From Glandiceps talaboti (Eukaryota > Hemichordata > Enteropneusta > Spengelidae), in contig NC_135551.1 of NCBI RefSeq assembly GCF_964340395.1, positions 17,056,003 through 17,120,002 on the forward strand: a DNA stretch of 64,000 nucleotides, given 5' to 3'. The notes under the pieces were generated by a model. That model saw nothing but the letters and a program-made list of their open reading frames with translations. It made no database searches and was not told where the DNA came from. Both the position numbers and the translations under genes were made by a program. This document shows, piece by piece, positions 37,279 to 48,200 of this stretch. Within the stretch, counting starts at the first letter, position 1. Each line of letters begins with the position of its first letter.

Positions 37279-38562
37279 TTAGCACAACTGAACTTGTTCA
37301 GTAGTGCTATAGGGATCGCCCGGCGTCTGTCTGTCTGTCTGTGTGTGTGTGTGTGTGTGTGTAAACAACTTAAAGTCAAAAACCGCTGAACCGATTGCCA
37401 CGATATTTGGTGGGTCCATTACTTTGGGTGTCTAGTTGGGAAATTGTTCAAATCAAAATGATCGCATCACAGGTATGTGATTTGGGTCAAAAAATGTGAT
37501 TTTTGGTCAAAAAACTTAAACTCAGAAACTACTGGGCAGATTGGTGCGAAATTTGGTGGGAACATTCTTTAAGGGGGTGTAAAGTAAGATTTGTTCATGA
37601 CGGGATGATTCCATCAGTGATATGCAAATTAGGGCTAAAAATGTGTCTTTTTGGTTAAAAATCTATAATTCTAAAACTACTGAGCAGATTGGGCTGAAAT
37701 TTAATGGGAATGTATCTAGGGATGTATGGACGAAGAAATATTAAGCATACCATGATTCCATGAGTGATATGCAAATTAGGTGTAAAAATGTTCATTTTTG
37801 GTCAAAAACTTATATCTCAAAAAGTACTTGGTCAATTAGTCTGAAACTTGGCGAGATGTTTCTGAAACTGTTATTCTGCAGATTTTCTTAAAAACATTTT
37901 GACAAAATTGGCCCTAGCAACCACGACCACGCCCATAGCAACAGCCAAACGGTGGTGTATTTCACAAAGATAACAACAGGGTTTAATAGATAATTGAATA
38001 AACATCCAAAAAATGTATGTAAATTTGCATAGCAACAAGACCACGCCCATAACAACAGCCAAATAATCACGTATATTGCAAAGATAACAACAGGAATAGA
38101 AAGACAGATGAATAAACATTCAAAAAATGTATGCAAATACCCTAGTAACCATGACCACGCCCATAGCAACAGCCAAACGGTGGTGTATTTCACAAAGATA
38201 ACAACAGGGTTTAATAGACAATTGAATAAACATTCAAAAAAATGTATGTAAATTTTCCTAGCAACAAGACCACGCCCATAGCAACAGCCAAATGATCACG
38301 TATATTGCAAAGACAATATCAGGAATTCATACACAAGTGAACAAAAACATACACAAATGTATGCAAATATATCTAACAACATGACCACGCCCATAGCAAC
38401 AGCCAAATGATAGCATTTATTGTAAAGATAGCAACATGGTTGGATAGGCAACTGGATAGTTATTCAGCAAATAAACACCTATTGTTAGCATAGACTAGCA
38501 TATGGATAAACATTTTAAAAAACTACAGTTGTGCTACAACGCCATTGGCGGTATTTTTATAC
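37279..38562 (+). mobile_element. Helentron/HINE-like non-autonomous element, copy A
   Basis: Starts with the hairpin AGCACAACTGAAC / GTTCAGTAGTGCT, then a CTGT/GT microsatellite. About 500 bp with three ~130-bp loosely repeated blocks (TTTTTGGTCAAAAACTTA...) follow. Next is an array of about five ~115-bp units centred on GACCACGCCCATAGCAACAG. It ends with CAGTTGTGCTACA and a stem-loop CGCCATTGGCG before a T-rich border. AGCACAACTG near the 5' end and CAGTTGTGCT near the 3' end form subterminal inverted repeats. This layout matches DINE-1/HINE-type Helentrons. No Rep/helicase is encoded. Confidence 0.75.
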
Positions 38563-38987
38563 ATTGGGTTGAAATAGCCACGAGTTTAAATGCATGGGTG
38601 TGTTCGATTATGCGTCCCCGGCCGGGAAGCCTCAGCCCAGGGTAACTGACGTCTCTTGGGCACTAGTACCTCGGGTCGTGTGAAAATCGAACACATTTTA
38701 TTGCATTTGGGGTACCCCTGGGAGCCTATATAATTAAATCCGTGTATATACATATATGTATATACATGCACATAGTATACACATACTCAAGATATATGCT
38801 ATTCTGTTACATTCAAAGATAGACAATGACACAATAGGGGTACGTCATCCTCTGTTATTCATATTTTTATAGATATGGGTTCAAGTGCCTGTGGATGGAT
38901 TGTTCTTCCATTACTGACCAAAGCACGGACCGAGCTCCCAACCCTTTAACATTTTCAAAATTATTATCACCATCCCTAATCCTTGTT

Positions 38988-39057
38988 TAAAAAAACAACA
39001 AAAAAACAAAAAACAAAAACACCAACAACATAAAAAAACAAAAACAAAACAAAAACG
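38988..39057. repeat. A-rich AAAAAC simple repeat
   Basis: Low-complexity run of A with regularly spaced C, about 70 bp. Confidence 0.85.
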
Positions 39058-39278
39058 TTACCGCCTGCTCATCTACCTACACCAACCCCCGATAGAAGAA
39101 ACTGAACTGGTCCCTTATACCGTGCTCAAAATAGCTCTGCGTCATATCACCGTCAATCATACTTTCACACGTGCACGTGATTGATACAGGCTTGCAAGTT
39201 ACTACAGTGTGCTAGGGAGTGCATGCCCAGGAGTCTTACTCGAGCAAACTTTGCACAGACGCTGATATAGTCTTAATA

Positions 39279-42200
39279 ATGTTTTTGCCAGTGCGATATA
39301 TAGCACTGCATGCAATTTTCTCATATTTTTGTTTGTCAACGGTAAGTTACAATTTTCAATACGTTTTATTTTGCCATGGGCTACCGAATAACGCACGTAA
39401 GTGTTTTTAACTTCTCGTCAGATACATCCGGGCGTCTGTATCACAAACACATACATCATTACATACAAGTACGTCGTCTTGTAGCGTAAAATCTATATCC
39501 ATAATTGATGGCACCATATCATGCTATAGGCCAAGATAATGTAAATAGATCACAAGTTTTGCACTATTAACAACACTTTCTATAATTACCCAGTGCGTGT
39601 TCTGTTTTTACCGGACGGGTATGTTCAACTCGCGACTGTCCTGTTTCTTCTGACACGTGACCGCGATGACCTAAGTTCACCTGCCCTGTCAGGACAGTCG
39701 CGAGTTAGCGATACGTGACGAACACGAATCGCAAAGTATTTAAAACACAATTATGTAATTGGTATAAATTTATCAAAAACTTGCATACAGATCATAATCT
39801 TACAAGATATTACTTGGTTACCGTGGTAACCCAAATTGTCTAATTTCTTTGAAATTCCCCATTTCACTGAAGTACGATATAGCAATGGTAAATACATTCC
39901 ATGTACTTGCTTGTTGAATACATAGGTTACAGAAAGTGATGAATCAAAGTGTATTAAATTTACTGTTGCCATGGCAATGAATGGGACAAAAATATGAAAA
40001 TCGCCTTTTCACATAAACAGATCATAGCTACACAAAAGTTCCATGTTTTGTCTTTGATTTCTTAAAGTGCCTGATTCAATGGCTTTATCTAAAGTGAATT
40101 TCAGTGACCATGGTAACCAAAATCATTTAATGATATCAAGTTCATGTAATATAGTAATGGTTCTGGAACACAAATTGCATGTAGACGTCCAAATACGTAA
40201 TTAAAAGTTGCAGATCAATGGCAATTATAACCAAATACTGGATTGATGTTATATTATGCAATTACCAGTAAGTAGATAATAATAAATCTAATATGAATTA
40301 AAGATCTAAATTGTTTTTCTCCTATTTTTTTTTGTGAATGACAGGTAAACGTATGCAGTTTACCTGTAATAACAAACAGTGGATATGGTAACACTTCATT
40401 TGAAGAAAACCCCCACAATAGTCAGAAAAATGTATCATTGTTGAAAGAGGTAAAATCACACAAGGGAAAGTTATTCACATTTCAATATTGTCATGAATAA
40501 TTCCATGTATATAACATTTACTAAATGATACAATATGTGACATATTTTCCCTCGAAAAGAAAACATTTAGTAAGTTGTACCAATATTATATTTAAAGCTG
40601 CACTAACTGTAACTGGGGTATTAATTTTTCAATCAGACAGCCACCAATTCATTCACTGAAAATTGTTATAATTCTCGCTACCTGCAATACAATTCTATGC
40701 ATCGCTAAGGAGTCAAATGGAACGCAGTCTCGCGACCGCGCTTGCAATTGTCGACACCTACACTTCCGGTCGCCTATGTCAATACACGTGAATGTTTCTT
40801 CCAAACAGTTTAATTGTATCAAATAAGATAAACGCAAGTTTTAAGCTCATATAGTTATGGTGGTGGGAAATTTAAATATGTACAGTATCTTTCCAGGGCA
40901 AAATTACAAGAGATGTCTACAACTGAAAATCGGAAAGAAACATTCCTGTGTATTAGCATAGCTGACCGGAAGTGTAGTTGTCGACATTAGAACGCGTTGT
41001 CGTGCGACTTCGTTCCATTTGACTCCACAGTGATGTGTAGAATTGTATTGCAGGTAGTGAGAATTATATATGATTGTAACCTTATCAAGTTCTTAATCCT
41101 GGTCTTTGTAGCGAGTTGACCAGTGTTTGGTGTAGTGGGTAAGGAAAGATAACTGGAATCATAGAGTACACTCAAAACACTACATTCTTTATTGCTACAT
41201 GTGGTACACTGTAAGTTACAAGCCAAGGATAATGAATAACCCAAACCCTAATTAATATTCATGTACCTGCCCATGAATAGTAATGTAATGGAATAGGCAG
41301 GGCACATGTCACAGTGATTCAGCAATAATTTTCTTCATTCAGCGAAGGAAAATATGAATGACCTAGCAGTTGGGCCTTCTCTACAAGTTGCTAGATGAGT
41401 AGTGACAAACCCTTAGGTCAAGTAGTTTCCAGCTGAATGAATTGAAATATTGGGAATTATTTTAAATTCTACCTCCTCAAGAATAATTTATGAAAAATTG
41501 GGAAAATAATGGTGACATGGAACTTTTTTTACTCTTATTTCGAGCACTGCAAAACCATCCAGTGAGGTAGACATGGTTTGTTTTGACATAGAAATGACTA
41601 GGGTATATAAGCTTTATAGTTTCTGTTCAAAGGCAATATAAACTTGGCTAAATTAACTTGTAATTAGAAGTTCAAACAGAGGTGATTATGTAGATTAAAA
41701 ATCAAATATACAGAATAGCTTCTGATGTTACGAATGGTTGTTGTTCTGGAGATACTTGCTAATTGTTTGTACTTATAAAATACCAGACTTCGGCCAGAAA
41801 CTTATGTTACTATTGCTATAATTGATGCAACATTAGATGGCTGGTCTCATAAATCAGATTTGAAAGGCTGGCATCATGGTAATTTTGACACCTTTTAGAG
41901 CATAATGATATTGTATTTGCTGCAACCCAATCTGGTTGTTGGCTTGTGGAGGATATTGGGTAGATTAGTACACTGCAGTTGTGGTATAAGAAACCTGATA
42001 GGGCTGAACAACATGCTTATCATACAGTCTAGATTTGGATTATATGTGGGTGCAGACATATTAGTCGATTTATCTAACAAAAGAGTTAAAAACCATTACA
42101 GTTTCTGCTAGTGCAGCTTTATTAAGACTCACAATTACATTTTGTATTTTATTGTTTCAAAGAAAGGAAAAGTAATAAATATATAAATTTGCAAAAATAA

Positions 42201-45200
42201 GTGTAATAAAACATTGCATGTTTGGATGAAATAAATTTAATTCCAAGTTAGTCTAACCATAGTCTCACTGCCAGACTCGTGACTATCGTCCCTAATCTGT
42301 TTATACATGCCAAGCGACGCAGCTGGCAGAAGAGAGGGACTTCTCGCGGCAGTGCCGCTCGGCATACATAAACAGATTAGGGACGATAGTCACGAGTCTG
42401 GCAGTGAGAATAGTCTAACCATTACAATCGTGTAATTCTATTTATTTTACAGAAACAATTTTATATATATATATGTGTGTCTATTGTTTTACACATGGTC
42501 ATCTTCCACATATGTTAAAGAGTCTTGACTTGAAAGAAAAGAATAGTTTCTGGTCAGGAAATTTTGTTTAAAATGTGATTTTTTTTTAGCACAACTGAAC
42601 TTAGGTTCAGTACTGTAGTGCTATATAGGCATGGCAAAGTGTCTGTCTGTATGTCTATCTGTATGTGTGGATGTGTGTCTGTAAACAACTTAGAGTCAAA
42701 AAGCGATGATATTTGGTGGATATATTACCATGGGTGTCTAGTTTCAAAATTGTTCAAATCAAATTGTAATCTGACCATCGGTGTTTGATTTTGGTCAATA
42801 TATTATACTTAGGTATACAAACATGGAAAAAATAAGATCGAAGTGGGTATATAGGAGATGTGTGTGCTGACCAGAAACAATTCTCTCTTTTTTTAGCCTT
42901 GTAGGATAAATTATGTTTTGAAAAAAAATGAATGAAATATTTATACATGTTCAGAATATGTACATAAATTATTATTAAATATTATATATACCTTAACACC
43001 AAAATAAAACATTTTCTGTATGTACCACAAACATTTATATCATCCATTTCAAGTGTAAAAGTATACTGTTTCATTTGCTAATTGACCAATTTACAAAGGC
43101 TACATGCTGGGTTTGTAAATAAACCAATTGAAACAGTACACCTAGTATGAGTGCTATAAACGAATGTCGCACATAGGGAAAATGCTTTACTTCAGTGTTA
43201 ATCGTTGACATTAAATTATTGATACTACAATTGTTTACAGTGTTCACACTTCTTTTATGTCTTCTATCTGTTATAGCAGCAGCTTAAAATCAGTGCTGAT
43301 TATGAAAAGAATTGTACAAGACAAGACCCAAATAGTTACTACGATGGAGTCCATATTGACTGTGTGTGTATGTATAAGTATTATCATGATAGCCTGACGG
43401 ACATTTGTGAACCATGTGTACCTTGCTGCAAGGCCTTCGAATTGACAATACCAGCGTGTGTAAATCAAGGTCAAACAATCAACAGATGCGCAAAAGTTGA
43501 GGATTGCTCTGGTAGGTAGATAATGCGTGAATGCAGGCAGACCCTGTTAAATTTTACAGTAAAAAAGGTCTTTGGAAACTTAAATAAAGAGAAAATTATG
43601 TCATAGTCAAGTTCACTTGCTTCTTTATTCAGCAATATCAATTCACAGTTTTCATTACATCCATACAAACATACCTGGCTTGTAGTAATGAAAGCACTAA
43701 TATAATGATGCTGACTTTAGAGTCATTTTAAAAAGCTTTTGGTAGGTCCAAGTTTAATAAGTTAGAATTGTTATTGATTTACAAAGCATTGCTGTAATAT
43801 AAAGTCAATAATTCTTAAGTTCATTTAAAAGAGATTAGTAGATAATCTACTTTTACTATCTTGATTATAACAGTCCCACTGATGGTAGAAGACTTGACAG
43901 GAATTTCAACAACCGACTCCCTGCAAGTCACCTGGAAACCTCGAATACCAGGAGAAAGCATCTGGGATGCCTATGAGATAAAAGTAGAACAAGAAAACCA
44001 GCCTGCCAATGTTCCTGTAACTAGCAAAATAATAAAGGATCCTGACTATGACATCAACTCTTTCGTGGTCAATGCTTTAGAGGCGGGAGGAGAGTATACA
44101 GTCAAAGTCACTGTCCTACATGGCAACAAAAAAAGTGATCCATCTAGTGTGACAGTGACACTACGCACAGGTAGATGTTGATACTATTATAATGCTTACA
44201 CATAGAACCACAGTTATACATTCTTTGTAATATAGTTGTTTTTGATATAAGGTTTGCAAATAGATGAAACAGAGAGTTGAAAATCTGCAGTGGTAAAATT
44301 TACTGACTTTCCCCCAAATGTTGTATGAACTATGTAGGTATTATTCACCAACTCATGAACCAAGGAAAATTTCAGTACAAGAATGAATTTTTTTTGACTC
44401 TGTGAGTAGAAATTTTCATTTGAAAATATGAGTACTGTCTCATTAAAGAGGTATAGTTGTCACTATGAGTCAATGCCAAAGCAGTGACAAAAACTTAGGC
44501 TACAAGTATTTTATGGCTGACCGATGCGAACAACAATATTGTGGAATAATTATTAAGACTTCCACAAGCATAATTTAAAAAAAAAAATGGAAAGATAATT
44601 GGGATTTTGACACTTTTGGCTTAGATTATGAGCACAACAGAGCCAGTGGCACAAACTTGCATTGTTTATCGATTTAGTGGCTAGGGTATTAAGTCAATAT
44701 TTTTGGTCGAAAGATATTCATCTAGGATTATGTGAGGTTATAAAAGTTACTATTCATGATGTGACTATACTGATGCTATGAAATGTTTAAGATTTTCTCA
44801 GAATTACATTTATTGTACAAATTTGCCAACTGAGGAACATAAAGTAGTACTAAAGAAGCAATTGCTCATGCCAACAAATTTGAATCAAAATAATCGCAAA
44901 TCCTAAATTGAGAACATGTATTTCTTTTAAAAAGACTATTACAGAAAATCTATTACAGGAATGTCCAAATTTGAAATTCCAACTCAAAACTAAATTTCAT
45001 GGTACCAGTAACGTTTTATTTCAATATGTGAAACTCTCTGCCTATGAGGGCGCAATTTAAATTTCGTCTGGTACAAATCTTTCTCTGGTGGGTATGTATT
45101 GAATTTAAATTATTTGCATGCAAACTCTCTTTTGAGATGACAAATCTTTTAATGGCAGCGGAAGTGAAGTTATCCCACAAGTCCTTGGACCAGTAATTGC

Positions 45201-48200
45201 AGCATTACACATACCTGGCAACATCAGCTAAGAGGAGAGACAGCCACGCTATGGTGCTATCAGACCTGATTGAGGGCCCTGCCTCCCGGGCCCTGCCTGT
45301 CACACTGCTATCCGTGGATTGAGATAATATTAAAGAGATACGATGGCGTCGATGTCACAACAAGACCCCATATTACCATCCTACATTCCGGAAGTTCCTA
45401 CTATCTTTTCTGACGTCGACATCATCGTATTTCTCAGGGGGGGGACGATGCCTGTCACGTGACACGCTATCGCGTCAGCGCGATGGAGCTCAGTGGTATT
45501 TCTCTGGTATTTCTCATGTTACACCACAGTACCTACAAGTACAACAATAGACGCATGATAAGAAATGTGAGAAATTGTAGCTTAGTCCCCTGGGCTCTGT
45601 CCGTTCTCAAACACACGTACAAGCAGTAATCAGTGAGTGATGGAACACTGAATGGTACGATATGTCAGAGTACTTGTCGACGAAACTTAAATTGCGCCCT
45701 CATAGGCAGAGTTTCACATCTTGAAATTAAACGTTACTGGTACCATGAAATTTAGTTTTGAGTTGGAATTTCAAATTTACTTGAATTGAAGAGTGGGTAG
45801 AAAATAAGGATTGCTCTTTGAAAACAAAAGTTTTGTTCATAGTATTATAAGTTTGTTCTTGAAAGACAAAAGTTTAATACAGAATATGCAAAAAATTGTT
45901 CTTGGGATGTCAATTTTTTGTACAGAGTATTAAAAGGTATCATACACTAAAAAAATAAGAGATCCTTTCAAGAATTAGAAGGAGAATTAAGATTAAGATT
46001 TTGTATTATCACCTAGGGGCCACCGTAAACGCCATGCATTTTTGTAAACTTTGGGTTGCACATTGTTCTGCTTTAATTTACATCATTTTAATACATTATA
46101 CTGCAAAATACGAAATTATTGGCTGTCTATTGATTAGTGGTAGCCCATATTAGTGGTCGCACATTGTCTCATGGGGGCGAGCCTCATAAATATGGAATCA
46201 CATTGAATATTCATGAGTTGCCTTGACTTTTGGTTCATAATATATTTACACAATTTCCACACTTGACTGGATCAGCATTTGTTCTTTGCTCACGAATATA
46301 CAGGGATATCATCAGGTGTAAACTTTCTTAGCTTAACTTTGACCTTTAGAGTAAATTATCAAAACCCAGCAATTTCCAGCATATCACAGGCACTTTGTAG
46401 TATGTATTCATTGCTACTAAATTCTGTGTCTAGTGCGATTGCTAATAAGGGTATTACCACAACATAATAGATGGCCAATAATTTTCCCTTCGTATTTTTT
46501 TGCGCAATCGTGCATATAATGTAAGTGATGTACAGTCATAAACTGACACTCTAGAACCACAGGTTGACAAAACTGTCTTTATTTCCTGTAGTGGTGTTCC
46601 CCTTTAAGTCAAAAAGAGGGTACATGTATTCTTGTAGCACTGTTTGTTTGAAAGTTGCTGCCACAATGGCAGTAATGTAATTATGCTATTAAGCTAATGA
46701 CTGATCATGTTAATTGTGAGGATCATCACAAAATAAACTTTTAATCTCTCCCAATTATTGTTTTAGGTAACTTCTTATCGGCTGAATGGTTTAAAAATGC
46801 AAAAAACACAGGGTTTTTTGTTGGTGTTGCTGAATTGATAGTCATATTAATACTTGCTGTGGGCCCAGTTACTGTTGTCTACAAATTATACAGAAAAAAG
46901 AAGAAAGCTCATCAACCATTACTTGATGATGGTATGTATATTTATTGACCATACCTGTAATGGCCAAAAACTGACACTGCACAGATGGGCTTCTAAGCAT
47001 ATGCATGTATGCATGCGCTTGTACATGTGTGAGTACATGTTTGCATGCCACGCGCGTGTTGATCCTAGCTTTCTGCTTTTTACTGTTATCAGATGGTAAA
47101 TCAAGATGGAATCTAGTGAGCTGTTAGTCTAGTCTCTCCCATTTAAATGAAGTAAATAGTTACTATAGTGTTAAATGGGACTTTATAGTTGATAGGACTG
47201 ATAATATCACAAATGAAGAAAGAAAGAAGGAAAAAAATCTATCTCGTAAATATATAATGTTAAGGATGAAGGAAGATACGGAAGGAACTTCTTATAGGCA
47301 GCTGAAAAAAAAAACCTATATGCTATAGCAAGATTTAAATTTAGTTTTTTACTTTATTTATTAAATAAACAGCCCAAAAATAGGTGCAAATCATTACAAA
47401 ATTTGAAAGCTATATGACATCAGTGAGTGTTCCAACATTATGTGAATCAATGAAGAGAGTGGATCAAGCTAAATGACATCACTGTATTTGAGCAGTTTTG
47501 AAATGCAAATGAAATTTCAGTTTTGAATATTGGTCATTGAGTTATACGTTGAGTCATGATGCGTGAATGGTTAGAGTGGCCAGCTTTGAATCTACAGGTT
47601 ACAGGTTTGAGACCCGTCTCTGCTGTTTGTTTCGGAATGGCCAAAGTCCGAGGCCTTAGTCTTGGTCAAGATATGAAATGCAGTTGTGCCCCTGTCAATC
47701 CAGCTGTATAATTGGGACATGGTAGGATAGCAGTTGAAATGTAAATGCTGTAATCATATGTGTATATAGAGGCTGGGTGCAATTGTATGCGCCCAAGGGA
47801 GTAAAGGGTCGGTGTGCAGCTATGCCGGGTACTAATTGTTTAGCACTTTGAACAGAGAATGAGAAAGAGCGATATAACAACCAACATTTTATTTATTTAT
47901 TATTGCTGCATTAGCATGTGTTGGGTGAGAAAACACCAGACATTCACGTTCATAACAGGAAAGGGTTCTAATTAAGTAAGATATATATTACTTTACCTAT
48001 TTCTGCTGCAAATTGGCCAATGTTAAGATTTCAAACCTGACTAATTTACACCCATATGTATGCCAGATAGTGGTTATTTTCTAGACCATGTGCTGTGAAA
48101 TGAGTGGCTGTTCTAAATTTATATCTTAAAATGATAATGTATTAAGTTTTAGTTGCAGTTACCAGCCAAATTAAAACTATGTAAAAATTATGTGTGTCAG

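Larger units (their letters stand above)
32820..39278. other. 3'UTR and intergenic DNA between the CEP85-like and TNFR-like genes
   Basis: No supportable coding exon. AATAAA-type hexamers occur near 34104 and 35857, either of which could end the CEP85-like transcript. The remainder holds the repeats listed separately: a MITE at 34568, CA/AAC runs at 35183, a SINE-like relic at 36570, the Helentron-like copy at 37279 and an A/C-rich run at 38988-39057. Confidence 0.5.
39342..40344 (+). other. intron 1 of the TNFR-like gene, with inverted repeat and X-box array
   Basis: A strong GTAAGT donor follows the signal-peptide exon and a long T tract precedes the acceptor. It contains a 17-bp perfect inverted repeat and three spaced RFX-type palindromes, listed separately. 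Confidence 0.55.

Noticed and set aside
37871-38193. Minus-strand frames of ~100 codons with hydrophobic repeats
   Set aside because: They follow the 115-bp array of the Helentron-like element; the same frames recur in the other copy, with array periodicity rather than a protein domain.
43280-43511. Minus-strand frames over exon 3 of the TNFR-like gene
   Set aside because: Shadows of the + strand cysteine-rich exon; + strand has matching splice sites and domain-like spacing.
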